From Leptolyngbya sp. Cla-17 (GTDB lineage: Bacteria > Cyanobacteriota > Cyanobacteriia > Leptolyngbyales > Leptolyngbyaceae): 64,000 nucleotides of DNA. Location of the stretch: contig NZ_JAEVYN010000005.1 of assembly GCF_016807185.1 (NCBI RefSeq), positions 80,071-144,070 on the forward strand, read 5' to 3'. A program made the position numbers and the translations under genes. Within the stretch, counting starts at the first letter, position 1; every line of letters starts with the position of its first letter. The notes under the pieces were generated by a model. It had not been told where the DNA came from. It saw only the letters and a program-made list of their open reading frames with translations, and searched no databases. This document shows, piece after piece, positions 9,678 to 18,641 of this stretch.

Positions 9678-10178
9678 ATGCCAAGATTTACGGTTAACTC
9701 TGACCGCTTTGACCCATATCACAATTTTAAGTTCAAAGTTAAGTGGGATGGTCAGTACGTGGCAGGGCTGAGCAAGTGCAGTGCCTTAAAGAAAACCACC
9801 GAATCAACGCCCTGGTATGAAGCGGGGGATCAGAGTGGGCCGCACAAGATTCCCGGCAAAACGACCTGTGATCCGATTACGCTTTCAGCAGGTGTCACCC
9901 ATGACACTACCTTTGAGGCATGGGCAAATCTCGTCAATAACTACGAGGGGGAAGCAGCGATGTCGTTGAAGAACTTTCGTAAAGATATCACCATTGAAGT
10001 TTGTAACCTCCAGGGTAAAACAGTTCTTGCCTATAACGTTTTTCGTTGTTGGGTTGCAGAATACCAGGCGATTCCTGAATTGGATGCCAGTGGCAATGCG
10101 GTGATGATACAGACCATCAAACTAGAGCATGAGGGTTGGAAACGCGACATGTCTGTGACCGAACCCGTTGAAACCTAA
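9678..10178 (+). CDS. Inner tube protein (gp19/Hcp-like tail tube family)
   Basis: 166 residues; 'AAAGGAG' lies a few bases before the ATG. Typical tail-tube signatures are visible: NFKFKVKWDGQYVAGLSKCSALKKTTE near the N-terminus, ...PGKTTCDPITLSAGVTHDTTFEAWAN in the middle and ...AYNVFRCWVAEYQAIPELDASGNAVMIQTIKLEHEGW at the end. The fold is a beta-barrel that stacks as hexamers to make the conduit ejected on contraction. It lies 46 bp after the sheath gene, the standard order in contractile systems. A single major tube gene is seen. Confidence 0.95.
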   Translation: MPRFTVNSDRFDPYHNFKFKVKWDGQYVAGLSKCSALKKTTESTPWYEAGDQSGPHKIPGKTTCDPITLSAGVTHDTTFEAWANLVNNYEGEAAMSLKNFRKDITIEVCNLQGKTVLAYNVFRCWVAEYQAIPELDASGNAVMIQTIKLEHEGWKRDMSVTEPVET

Positions 10179-10185
10179 AGCAGCC

Positions 10186-11103
10186 ATGGTAAATAAGGTG
10201 ATGGATAATGTCACGGTGTTCCTCCCTGGAGGCTATATGGATTGCAATGGTAGCCTTCACCAAGAGGTTGAGATTACGCCGCTCACAGGTCGTGAAGAGG
10301 AACTACTAGTTTCACAGCAACAACGGGAGGTGGCATCACTAGTCACAGAGGTGCTTCAACGATGTGTCCAGCGCATTGGCACAGTTAGCCCTGTCACTAA
10401 AGATGTAATTTGTAACCTGCTGGTCGCTGATCGCCAGTATTTGTTACTTAAGCTGCGAGAGCTAACCCTGGGAGACTACGTTCGGGCCACCATCTGCTGC
10501 CCCTGGCCCGGCTGTGGCAAGAAGATTATGGTCAACTTTACGATTGCCGATATTCCCGTTACGGAGTCAATCGATAAAAACTTCATTTATAGGATGGAAC
10601 TCTCACTAGAAGCAGCTTTTGTCTCTAAGACGGGAGAAATATCTCGTGAGGTTGCCTTTCGCCTCCCCAATGGTGGCGATCAGGAATTGATCTCGCCCCT
10701 TTTGGCTCAAAATGAGGCACAGGCACTGAGCCTATTGTTGCAACGCTGTCTTCATAGCATAGGCTCACTTGAACACCCCAAGCAGGAGGTTATTGATCTG
10801 CTTTCGCCCCTAGCGCGGATGGAAATTGAGCAGCAGATGGAGGCTGTTGCGCCCAAAGTGGAATTAACGATGGAGTCGAAGTGTCCGGAGTGTGGTCGCG
10901 ATTATGCAGTGCCGTTTGACATCCAGCACTTTTTCTTTGGCGAACTACAAACCAGCCGTGACTTGCTTTACCGAGAAGTGCATTATCTGGCCTACCACTA
11001 TCACTGGAGTGAGCGGGAAATTATGGACATGCCCCGCCCAAAGCGACGCACCTATATTGAAATTCTTGCAGAAGAAATCGAGAAATTAAACGATGTCGCT
11101 TGA
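10186..11103 (+). CDS. Zinc-finger baseplate protein (T4_baseplate-like eCIS component)
   Basis: 305 residues from the ATG at 10186. A TTG at 10168 and an ATG at 10201 are alternatives and none has a strong ribosome binding site. It reads like the eCIS/phage T4 baseplate-protein family: an N-terminal 'LPGGYMDCNGSLHQEVEITPLTGREEE' segment, a Cys pair near C105/C110 (CPWPGC) and a second pair C233-x-x-C236 (CPECG), expected to bind one zinc ion. The end (HYLAYHYHWSEREIMDMPRPKRRTYIEILAEE) is conserved in the family. Role: baseplate or hub assembly. It overlaps the next gene by 11 nt. Confidence 0.8.
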   Translation: MVNKVMDNVTVFLPGGYMDCNGSLHQEVEITPLTGREEELLVSQQQREVASLVTEVLQRCVQRIGTVSPVTKDVICNLLVADRQYLLLKLRELTLGDYVRATICCPWPGCGKKIMVNFTIADIPVTESIDKNFIYRMELSLEAAFVSKTGEISREVAFRLPNGGDQELISPLLAQNEAQALSLLLQRCLHSIGSLEHPKQEVIDLLSPLARMEIEQQMEAVAPKVELTMESKCPECGRDYAVPFDIQHFFFGELQTSRDLLYREVHYLAYHYHWSEREIMDMPRPKRRTYIEILAEEIEKLNDVA

Positions 11104-12034
11104 GCATCCCTCTATGGCAGCAGGTTATTTACATCAGATTCTCGTTAATGGCGCGACTCCGTTTCGCTATCGTAGCAATGTGCGATCGCTGCTCGGAATG
11201 CCAGACATTGATGCAACTCCCCCTGCTGCTGCAAATCTTCCGCCCATTGAGTTTCTGTATGCCATACCTCGATCGATTTCAGCGAATTTGCCAGACTCGA
11301 TTCAACAGAGTAGTTGGGAATCAGATTCCACTAACGCAAACGAATTGGTAAGGGAAGTACTTCCCCATACGCCTCTAACAAAACCGCCTATTACCACTAC
11401 CATTCCTGGAATCACTAATTATCGCTCTCCTAGTCTAGAGAGTAGACTAACGATCCCAGGCTCTCTCCAACCAGCCGAAACCAATATAGGGATGCCCGAA
11501 GCAATTGATTCCATCGACAGTCCACAACGTTTGATTTCAGCTTTTCCTTCTAGGAAGATCGTGCCTAAAATTTCAGCTAGCTCGATTGAGACTCCTCAAC
11601 ATTTGGTAGAGGATTCAAGCATCAAGGATGTTGCCAGCGAATCTGCCACCTTATCTTTTCGCAAGCAGGCAAGTACAGATACTAATACTACGAGCATCAA
11701 TACAACACCAACTAAAGGGCTAGCTAGCCAGACTGCACCCTTGCCAATTGCTACCACACCCATACCTATGGCAAGTGCCATCCATATGCCTCCTAGTGCT
11801 GTGGCAGTTCAACCGGCAGCCAAAGTAACGGAAGAACTGACCAGGCTTCGTCACATAGTTGCTGACCTGACTGCCCAGGTTACTGCTCAGAAGGAATTTC
11901 AGCGACCAGCACCACCTATCGTTTTGCCTCCATCTGTGCAGATCGTTGAACGATCTGTGTCACCCCAAAAAACTCCGCAGGCATTTTGGGAGCGGAGTTA
12001 TGTGAGCCGCTTGTATCGCTGGTCGCGCAGGTGA
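11093..12034 (+). CDS. Unrecognised Pro/Ser/Thr-rich protein within the eCIS operon
   Basis: 313 residues, overlapping the baseplate gene by 11 nt and 12 bp before the DUF4255 gene, so clearly part of the operon. Residues 1-60 look folded (MAAGYLHQILVNGATPFRYRSNVRSLLGMPD). Residues about 70-245 are low-complexity, rich in Pro, Ser, Thr and Ile, and look disordered. A short helix with coiled-coil character (LTRLRHIVADLTAQVTAQKEF, about 260-280) follows, and the end is strongly basic (WERSYVSRLYRWSRR). No signal peptide or membrane span. Position suggests an adaptor or a tape-measure-like or docking protein, but no homology supports a function. Confidence 0.8.
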   Translation: MSLEHPSMAAGYLHQILVNGATPFRYRSNVRSLLGMPDIDATPPAAANLPPIEFLYAIPRSISANLPDSIQQSSWESDSTNANELVREVLPHTPLTKPPITTTIPGITNYRSPSLESRLTIPGSLQPAETNIGMPEAIDSIDSPQRLISAFPSRKIVPKISASSIETPQHLVEDSSIKDVASESATLSFRKQASTDTNTTSINTTPTKGLASQTAPLPIATTPIPMASAIHMPPSAVAVQPAAKVTEELTRLRHIVADLTAQVTAQKEFQRPAPPIVLPPSVQIVERSVSPQKTPQAFWERSYVSRLYRWSRR

Positions 12035-12046
12035 GGAGGAACAGCG

Positions 12047-12886
12047 ATGAGTGCTTCTACGGCGATCGGGTTGGTCAGTGAGTCTCTCAGGAATCTCCTG
12101 GTGGGTGAGATGCAGTTGAGTTCATCTGTAGATGTAACGATCCTGGCACCGGATGAAGGGGGGGGGAATCAGCGAATTAATTTATTCCTGTATCAGGTTT
12201 TAGAGAATCCAACCCTTAAGAATATGGACTGGCAACTCAAGCCAGGAACTGCCAATGTGCTGGTACCTCCGCCCCTTTCTTTAAATTTGTTCTACCTGAT
12301 GACACCCTACGCCCCCAATGAGCAGCAGACTGGCAACTCGACTGCCCATGCAATTTTGGGTGAAGCCATGCGTGTTTTCTACGAAAACCCAATTGTGCCC
12401 CAAACTTACCTAGCCGATGGACTGGAGGATGCCCGGGAACAGATTCAAATTATCCATAACACGCTGGATATGGAAGAGTTGGCGCGGGTCTGGAGTACGT
12501 TTACAAAGCCATTTCGTCTGTCGATTCTCTACCAGGTTTCGGTTGTGCAAATCGATGCTCTGCCTGCCAGTGAGCGTCCAATGCCGCCCCGAGTCCGCCA
12601 AACTGGAGCACCTGAGGTTGGTGCGATGTTCAGCCCACCCATAGTAGACAGCATCACTCCCATACGGGGATCTGTGGGGACAGCCATCACCCTCCAAGGA
12701 GAGCACTTGGTAGGTTGGCGGGCTTCGGTTAGGATTTTGCGGAGAACCATTCTCAATGCCCAAGAATTAACCCAAAATCAATTCACTGTCACGGTTCCGA
12801 ATGATTTGCCCCCAGGGTTCCACGAAATACGAGTTGATGTCTCAAACTTATTCAGGAGAACTTTTTTCTTTGAGGTAACCCCATGA
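12047..12886 (+). CDS. DUF4255 tail-terminator/cap protein with C-terminal IPT/TIG-like domain
   Basis: 279 residues, GAGGAGG before the ATG. Residues about 1-195 match DUF4255 (AIGLVSESLRNLLVGEM...INLFLYQVLENPTLKN...PPLSLNLFYLMTPYAP...AHAILGEAMRVFYENP...PFRLSILYQVSVVQID). This is the family of Afp16/Pvc16, which caps the distal end of the tube and sheath. Residues about 205-279 (PIVDSITPIRGSVGTAITLQGEHLVG...VTVPNDLPPGFHEIRVDVSN) form an Ig-like IPT/TIG domain. In other systems the DUF4255 protein is often shorter, so the TIG module is an accessory that may decorate the cap. It overlaps the AAA+ gene by 4 nt (ATGA), implying translational coupling. Confidence 0.9.
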   Translation: MSASTAIGLVSESLRNLLVGEMQLSSSVDVTILAPDEGGGNQRINLFLYQVLENPTLKNMDWQLKPGTANVLVPPPLSLNLFYLMTPYAPNEQQTGNSTAHAILGEAMRVFYENPIVPQTYLADGLEDAREQIQIIHNTLDMEELARVWSTFTKPFRLSILYQVSVVQIDALPASERPMPPRVRQTGAPEVGAMFSPPIVDSITPIRGSVGTAITLQGEHLVGWRASVRILRRTILNAQELTQNQFTVTVPNDLPPGFHEIRVDVSNLFRRTFFFEVTP

Positions 12887-15141
12887 TAGTGCAGCCGGAT
12901 ATCCCCAAAAATCAGGTGATGCCGGCTTATGCTGACCCGTTTGAGCATCTGTATGATGTGTTGAAGTGGTTGGATCTGCGAATTCAGATGGAAGTATTGA
13001 AGCTACGATCGCGCACCCAACCGTTCCAGCAGTTAGCCGTTGACCAGCAGGTCTATATCAGTCATGAAGAAGTGGACTGGTTAGTAGGTGCAGCATCCTT
13101 GCCCAACTCAGATTCAGTCGAACTAGGCAAGCTCCGCCATCAGATTGCCCAACTGTCGCAACAGATGCAAGCTAGGGTTGTGGTTAGCCTTGAACAAGAG
13201 GTCTTTCTGCCGCTGATTCAGTTAGCCCGTACTTTCAAACTCTCCCCGTTTGAAGCACAGGCGGTAGTTATCTGTCTCGCTCCAGAGCTACACCGTAAAT
13301 ATGACCGGCTCTACGCTTATTTGCAAGACGACATCACCCGCAAGAAACCCAGTGTCGATTTGATTTTGACGCTGCTTTGCTCAGCTCAAAGCGATCGCGC
13401 CAGCCCTGACCTTTCTGCTCGTTGGCGAGCCAAATTCTATTTCTCGGAGACAGCAACTCTCTTTCGGGCAGATATTCTCCAACCCATTGATGATCCCCAC
13501 AGTCCTTCTGGAGCGAGTGATTTGGGGCGATTTCTGCGGTTGGATGGGCGGATTTTGAACTATTTGTTGGGCAATTACCAGATCGATGAACGGTTAAGTA
13601 ATCTGGTGACTCTACATAACCCTAGCCAGACCTTGGAACAGGTGTTGATAGACCCGATCGCCAAAACCAAAATGGAGCAATTGTTGCAGCACCACTGCTC
13701 ACCTCCCACAAAGGAAGGTGATCGGGTAGTAGTGTATCTTCAGGGGCTAACGGGTGTGGGTAAGCGGGAATTAGCTCTGGGAGCTTGTGCCCAGCTCAAT
13801 TGTCGGTTGCTCTATGTCGATTTGAATTTGCTACTGGCGCAGGAAGCAGAAGCGGAAAAGCTCGTGCGGTTAGTGTTTCGTGAAGGACTGCTGCTACGGG
13901 GGGCGCTCTATTTTGATCACTTGGATCGATTGATGGGGGATGAGCCAAAGGGGAAGATGATCTTGAAGCGGCTGGCGAGGATCATGGCTGACTTTGGCTG
14001 GTTGGCATTTTTGGCGGGGGAAAAGCCCTGGCACCCCCAGGATTTATTTGAGTCGATGGTGTTTCAGTCGATCGCCCTCTCTCTGCCCGATATGGCATTG
14101 CGAACGGCTATTTGGAAGCAGTCTCTAGAAAACCATCTACCCACTGCTGATGAGACTTGGGCAAACCAACTGGCGAATCAGTTTCGTTTGACCCCCAGGC
14201 AAATTCGAGCAGCGGTGGCAATGGCGATCGCCCACGGTTCCCTGACGGCGGAACAACCGGATCTAACGCTAGCTGATCTCTATACTGCCTGCCGGAACCA
14301 AAGCAATCAAAAGTTGAGTGAATTGGCGGCAAAGGTTGAGCCGCGCTATGGCTGGCAGGATCTGATCCTGCCTGAAGACAAGCTGGCGCAACTGAAGGAA
14401 ATTTGTAGTCAGTCGAGGCATCGCTACCAGGTGTTTGGTGACTGGGGTTTTGACCGCAAGCTATCCCATGGTAAAGGATTAAGTGCGCTGTTTTCGGGTC
14501 CACCCGGTACGGGTAAGACCATGGCAGCCCAAGTCATTGCCCATGATCTCCAGGTAGATCTGTATAAGGTAGACCTGGCTGGGGTGGTAAGCAAATACAT
14601 CGGTGAGACGGAAAAGAATCTGTCCCGCATTTTTCAGGAAGCGGAAACCAGCAATGCGATTCTATTTTTTGATGAGGCGGATGCCCTATTTGGCAAACGC
14701 ACAGAAGTCTCGGATGCCCACGATCGCTATGCCAACATTGAAACTAGCTATTTGCTGCAAAGGATGGAGGAGTATGAAGGGATTGTGATTCTGGCTACGA
14801 ACCTGCGGGCGAATATGGACGATGCTTTTACTCGGCGACTACGGTTTATTGTCGAGTTTCCCTTCCCGGATGATGCCAACCGAGGGCTCATCTGGAAAAC
14901 CCATTTCCCACCTGATGCTCCTTTAAGTGAGGAGTTAGATTATGAATTCCTGGCACGAAAGTTTCAGGTGGCAGGGGGCAGTATCAAGAACATTGTGTTG
15001 AGCGCGGCTTTCTTTGCGGCTGAGGAGGGAGGGGCGATCTGCATGAATCATGTTTTGCGGGGAGCAAAGCGAGAATTTGAGAAGATCGGCAAACTGTGGA
15101 ATGAGGTGAACGCACCGTCATCTGGAACTAGGAAGCATTGA
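12883..15141 (+). CDS. eCIS AAA+ ATPase (Afp15-like)
   Basis: 752 residues. The C-terminal AAA+ domain is complete: Walker A GPPGTGKT at 539-546, Walker B FFDEAD with D597/E598, an ATN sensor-1 segment and an RRLRF arginine-finger region. An upstream nucleotide-binding module (GLTGVGKR, 288-295, with 'LLYVDLNLLL') looks like a second, degenerate AAA domain. The first 230 residues are family-specific. This two-module layout is typical of the ATPase found in nearly all eCIS loci (Afp15/Pvc15), proposed to help assembly or loading, in the cytoplasm. It overlaps the DUF4255 gene by 4 nt and ends 12 bp before the DUF4157 gene. Confidence 0.94.
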   Translation: MIVQPDIPKNQVMPAYADPFEHLYDVLKWLDLRIQMEVLKLRSRTQPFQQLAVDQQVYISHEEVDWLVGAASLPNSDSVELGKLRHQIAQLSQQMQARVVVSLEQEVFLPLIQLARTFKLSPFEAQAVVICLAPELHRKYDRLYAYLQDDITRKKPSVDLILTLLCSAQSDRASPDLSARWRAKFYFSETATLFRADILQPIDDPHSPSGASDLGRFLRLDGRILNYLLGNYQIDERLSNLVTLHNPSQTLEQVLIDPIAKTKMEQLLQHHCSPPTKEGDRVVVYLQGLTGVGKRELALGACAQLNCRLLYVDLNLLLAQEAEAEKLVRLVFREGLLLRGALYFDHLDRLMGDEPKGKMILKRLARIMADFGWLAFLAGEKPWHPQDLFESMVFQSIALSLPDMALRTAIWKQSLENHLPTADETWANQLANQFRLTPRQIRAAVAMAIAHGSLTAEQPDLTLADLYTACRNQSNQKLSELAAKVEPRYGWQDLILPEDKLAQLKEICSQSRHRYQVFGDWGFDRKLSHGKGLSALFSGPPGTGKTMAAQVIAHDLQVDLYKVDLAGVVSKYIGETEKNLSRIFQEAETSNAILFFDEADALFGKRTEVSDAHDRYANIETSYLLQRMEEYEGIVILATNLRANMDDAFTRRLRFIVEFPFPDDANRGLIWKTHFPPDAPLSEELDYEFLARKFQVAGGSIKNIVLSAAFFAAEEGGAICMNHVLRGAKREFEKIGKLWNEVNAPSSGTRKH

Positions 15142-15153
15142 GGAGGATCTGGG

Positions 15154-17316
15154 ATGTTTACTGTGAAGGATCAAGACCCACAGAAAAAAGCTGTTACTTC
15201 CCGTTCTAAAGGTTTGGATGGGAAGACCCACAGTGGGCCACAAATGCGCGAGCCGGTTGGTTCTCTGCAATCCCTACAACGCAATCTGGGTAATGGCTAC
15301 CTGCAAGCAAGCAATCCGACAAGCACTCACATGACAACGGACGTCAATGGGTTGCGGCTTCAACGGGCTTGTGCCTGTGGCAGTTCATGTGCGAAGTGTG
15401 CCGCAAAAGGAAATGAGCAACGAATACTCCAGCCTAAGCTGACGATTGGCTCACCCAATGACAGGTACGAGCAAGAAGCCGATCGCATTGCCGATCAGGT
15501 GATGCGAATGCCAGAGCCAACGATTCAACGACGGATGGATCCGGAAGAAGAAGAGGACATGGTTCAGAGGAAGGTTGCTGACCAAATTACTCCTTTAGTC
15601 CAGAGGGAAGCGTTGCCTGAGATGGAAGAGGAAGAAGAGGAAGTCATTCAGACGAAAACGATTGGCAATCAAACTGCTCCTTTTCCCCCGCGAGAATCCT
15701 CTGAAGTTCCCTCCATCGTCCACGAAGTTTTGAACTCGCCCGGCCAACCGCTTGACCCAGCTACCCGCGCCTTTATGGAACCGCGCTTCGGTCACGATCT
15801 CAGTAGGGTGCGCGTGCACACGGACGCGAAGGCGGCTGAGTCGGCGCAGGCGGTGAACGCACGAGCTTACACGGTCGGGCGGGACGTGGTGTTTGGGAAC
15901 GGTGAGTATGCGCCTCAATCGGCAGAAGGCGGCTGGCTCTTCGCGCATGAGTTAACGCATGTAATGCAGCAAAATATGGTTGGTAGTGAGGCATCTGTCC
16001 GCCGTAGCGAATCAGCACCCGTACTCCAGAGAAACCCCGCGCGCGCGACCCCGCGCGCGCTTCGGGTCGTTGGCAAGGGGTTCGAGAAGCGCGTAGACGT
16101 AGTGGTGACGCAAGCCCAGAATTCCCGTATGGCAATCACCACCGCCTTAGACGATGGGATAAAGGGCCTGGATGCAACCCGCGCCGATCTCGAAGCGGTT
16201 GCCAAGGTTTACATGCTGGCATACACGCACTTCGAGATGATTCTCAAGAGGGGTGAGGCAGAGGCGAAGGTGAACGCTGCGATCCAGAATTTGGTCCTCA
16301 GCATAGCTATCAGTGTTGCCGTCGGTGTGCCGCTTAGCGCAGCGCTGAGCGGTATGGTTGTGGTGCGGATTCTCGATAAGACGCTCATCGAGTTCGGCAA
16401 GACGATGGTCAAGGAAGGGGTGAAAAAGACCCTTATGCCGGACAGCGGTGGCGGGCTGGCAGCCACCGCGGAAGCGGCGACGGAGGACTTTAAGGGCAAA
16501 GTGAACCCGACCCTGAAGCGCCTGGAGGTTTTTCAGCAGCTTACGGACCTCTACCGCGAGCTAGCGATGCTCGGCCTCAAGATTGACGATGTGGCGCAAG
16601 TCTCCGACTGGTGTGTCGAAGCGAAAGCGGATGCACGCGAGTTCGAGTTGACAGGTCGCCACCGAACGCTCTCCGAGATTCAGCTCGATATGCAGATCTC
16701 CATTCTGGAGGGGGCGGCGGAGTCGCAGAACAAACTTGGCGATCAGATCGCTTCCATCTCCGGGCGCATCCGCGAGGCACAGAAGGCGGCAAGCGACGCG
16801 GCCGCCAAAGCCGACGCCGATCGGATGGAGCGCCACCTCTGGATTCAATGGATGGGCTCGCTGCCGCTCGATGATGCCGACTTGATCGATGCAGACCCCA
16901 TCGAGAATCGGCTTAATCGACTCGGCATTCAGGGCTACCGCCCTCATGGGGGCGGTGGTAGCCTTATCGACTGGTACACTGGCGATTGGACCTCCGGGAG
17001 TGACGTGGAGGAGGGGGTGAAACGCGCGCAGCTCTACTCGGCGGCGATTGCCGCTGTGGGCCAAATAGGAGTGCTCTACGCTTACTCTCCGACTCATGGC
17101 AAGCTTGCCCTAAGCAGGCAGGTGGGCGATCAGCGCACGCCTTGGGCGCGCGCCGACGGCATGACGATCCAGATCTATGGCGAGGCCGTGGATGGCGACG
17201 CGATCAGGGTCGTCGGCCTTAGCGGCGGCTTCGGCTCCCCCAAGCTCATCGGCCAGCCGCGTAAAGACGAGATGCGGGGCGTGCCGCCGCCTGACCTTTC
17301 GTACAATAGGTTGTGA
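15154..17316 (+). CDS. DUF4157 'eCIS core domain' protein with novel C-terminus: candidate cargo/effector
   Basis: 720 residues, ribosome binding site GAGGAGG. Residues 1-200 are typical of DUF4157 proteins, with a Cys cluster (CACGSSCAKC), LTIGSPNDRYEQEADRIADQV and acidic runs. Residues about 205-275 form the DUF4157 domain with a metallopeptidase-like HELTH at 265-269. The rest has no family I recognise: a hydrophobic stretch at about 373-405, long amphipathic helices (about 420-570), then a Gly/Trp-rich domain to the end. From about nt 15730 the DNA becomes strikingly GC-rich and has no GCGATCGC site, unlike its neighbours, which suggests acquisition of the 3' part by transfer. DUF4157 is repeatedly linked to eCIS-loaded toxins, so cargo is the best reading. 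No immunity gene is obvious. Confidence 0.85.
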   Translation: MFTVKDQDPQKKAVTSRSKGLDGKTHSGPQMREPVGSLQSLQRNLGNGYLQASNPTSTHMTTDVNGLRLQRACACGSSCAKCAAKGNEQRILQPKLTIGSPNDRYEQEADRIADQVMRMPEPTIQRRMDPEEEEDMVQRKVADQITPLVQREALPEMEEEEEEVIQTKTIGNQTAPFPPRESSEVPSIVHEVLNSPGQPLDPATRAFMEPRFGHDLSRVRVHTDAKAAESAQAVNARAYTVGRDVVFGNGEYAPQSAEGGWLFAHELTHVMQQNMVGSEASVRRSESAPVLQRNPARATPRALRVVGKGFEKRVDVVVTQAQNSRMAITTALDDGIKGLDATRADLEAVAKVYMLAYTHFEMILKRGEAEAKVNAAIQNLVLSIAISVAVGVPLSAALSGMVVVRILDKTLIEFGKTMVKEGVKKTLMPDSGGGLAATAEAATEDFKGKVNPTLKRLEVFQQLTDLYRELAMLGLKIDDVAQVSDWCVEAKADAREFELTGRHRTLSEIQLDMQISILEGAAESQNKLGDQIASISGRIREAQKAASDAAAKADADRMERHLWIQWMGSLPLDDADLIDADPIENRLNRLGIQGYRPHGGGGSLIDWYTGDWTSGSDVEEGVKRAQLYSAAIAAVGQIGVLYAYSPTHGKLALSRQVGDQRTPWARADGMTIQIYGEAVDGDAIRVVGLSGGFGSPKLIGQPRKDEMRGVPPPDLSYNRL

Positions 17317-17958
17317 GGCAATGCTAGGGCGCGAGCGCGATCCGCACCCTGCATAGTGCGATCGATCGCCTCGTAGGTTGGGTTGACGAAGGAAACCCAA
17401 CACCTATAAGCCTTTCGGGTCAAACGGAATACAAATGCAACCTTTGGCTTTGTTGGGTTTTGCTGTCGCGCAACCCAACCTACGTTTATTAATTGCTGAT
17501 TTCTGGGGGAAATTGAATATCGCCCTCCGTACCCCAATCGAGGGGATAACAGTCATCCCGCACATAACGGTGAAAACTCGAATGTAGTCTACGGGTTGCA
17601 GCTAATTACACCTAACCAGGTGAAGGGAACCGTACGATCGTGCCTAGGGCTCAAGAGAAAGGAGCGATCGCAGTTGCGTTTTAGGATAAGGGGGATCGTA
17701 TTTGTTTGAGGTAGTAAGAGACGATTGTCGGGCGATTCTCCTCAAAATGGCAGAGCCCGACATAGGTGTCCTGGCAGGGCGATTGTCACTATCCTGAATC
17801 ACCCACTTTATGAATCAGTTGCGATCGCTTCACATCGATTTGTTGCAGCTGAGAAACCCAATTGTTCTGGACAACATAAAATAAATTCATCCCCAATACC
17901 TAAAATCGTCACCAATAGCTCAGGTCACGCAGTTCACATTTGTGAAAAAGAAACAATT
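17317..17958. other. Gap inside the eCIS operon, with a MITE-like repeat
   Basis: About 640 bases separate the DUF4157 gene from the Afp7-like gene. A MITE-like inverted repeat fills 17372-17484. The remainder includes HIP1-like sites and short degenerate text. The frame open from 17725 is not used upstream of 17959, because its extra 78 residues are not protein-like. Transcription of the second half of the cluster must read through this gap or restart here. Confidence 0.5.
17372..17484. repeat. MITE-like element with 14-bp perfect terminal inverted repeats
   Basis: The ends CGTAGGTTGGGTTG (17372-17385) and CAACCCAACCTACG (17471-17484) are perfect reverse complements. A second internal pair is present (GAAACCCAAC and TGTTGGGTTTT). 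The whole unit of 113 bp resembles the 'GTAGGTTGGGTT...AACCCAACCTAC' interspersed repeats common in bacterial genomes. It can fold into a long hairpin and may terminate or attenuate transcription after the DUF4157 gene. Confidence 0.75.
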
Positions 17959-18636
17959 ATGTCTGGCTTCCCCAATAAACCCAGAATTCTGCGTGGAGCA
18001 TTTGTCGAATACGGCATCAGCCTTCCCCCTCTCTTTGTGGTGTTTCAGTTCAATCCGATACAATTAACTCGCAATCGCAGCCTCACCCACGCTCCACCGA
18101 GTGGTGGACCAGACTCACTTAGGGACTTCCACAAGATCTCTGACGACCTTGCCGAGATCAGGGATGAGCAGATCGTCACCGTGCAAGAGGAAACGATAGG
18201 ATTTGAGATCCGCCTAGATGCCTCCGATAAGCTGAATGAAGGTGACACCATTACCGAGCAGTTTGGCATTTCGCCCCAGCTTTCTACGCTGGAGTTGATG
18301 GTTCATCCAAAAGATGAAAGCTTGATTGGTCAAGCACTCGGATCGCTCTTAGGTTCGCCGGGGGGATTTAGCTTTACTCGCAAGCCTAATCCGCCTTTAG
18401 TCCTGTTCATTTGGGGACGTAAACGAGTATTGCCCGTCAACATCAATAGTCTAAACATCACTGAAACGCTGTATAGCGCCGATCTAAACCCAACCCAGGC
18501 TACTGTCAGCGTCAGCTTAACCGTCATTGAGGGACGGAGTAGCCCCTACATGTATTCCAAGGCGAGGAAAGAAGCCATGTCGGAACTCAATTTAACCAAT
18601 ATCACTGACATCGCTAATGTTGTGATTCCAGGATAA
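17959..18636 (+). CDS. CIS tube-associated protein (Afp7 N-terminal domain-like)
   Basis: 225 residues from the ATG at 17959, chosen because family-like sequence begins there; the upstream extension in the same frame is not protein-like. The pattern ...LFVVFQFNPIQLTRNRS... followed by ...PPLVLFIWGRKRVLPVNINSLNITETLYSADLNPTQATVSVSLTVIEG matches the CIS_tube domain found in Afp7/Pvc7-type proteins, which link inner tube and spike hub. In Afp-type systems the domain is fused to a C-terminal LysM; here the LysM-like part is the next gene, 5 bp downstream. Structural baseplate/tube component. Confidence 0.85.
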   Translation: MSGFPNKPRILRGAFVEYGISLPPLFVVFQFNPIQLTRNRSLTHAPPSGGPDSLRDFHKISDDLAEIRDEQIVTVQEETIGFEIRLDASDKLNEGDTITEQFGISPQLSTLELMVHPKDESLIGQALGSLLGSPGGFSFTRKPNPPLVLFIWGRKRVLPVNINSLNITETLYSADLNPTQATVSVSLTVIEGRSSPYMYSKARKEAMSELNLTNITDIANVVIPG

Positions 18637-18641
18637 AACTT

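Noticed and set aside
15595..17537. Multiple minus ORFs opposite the DUF4157 gene
   Set aside because: High GC content on one strand keeps antisense frames open; the plus frame has the clear domain.
17725..17958. N-terminal extension of the CIS_tube gene
   Set aside because: The extra 78 residues are not protein-like and the family sequence starts at the ATG at 17959.
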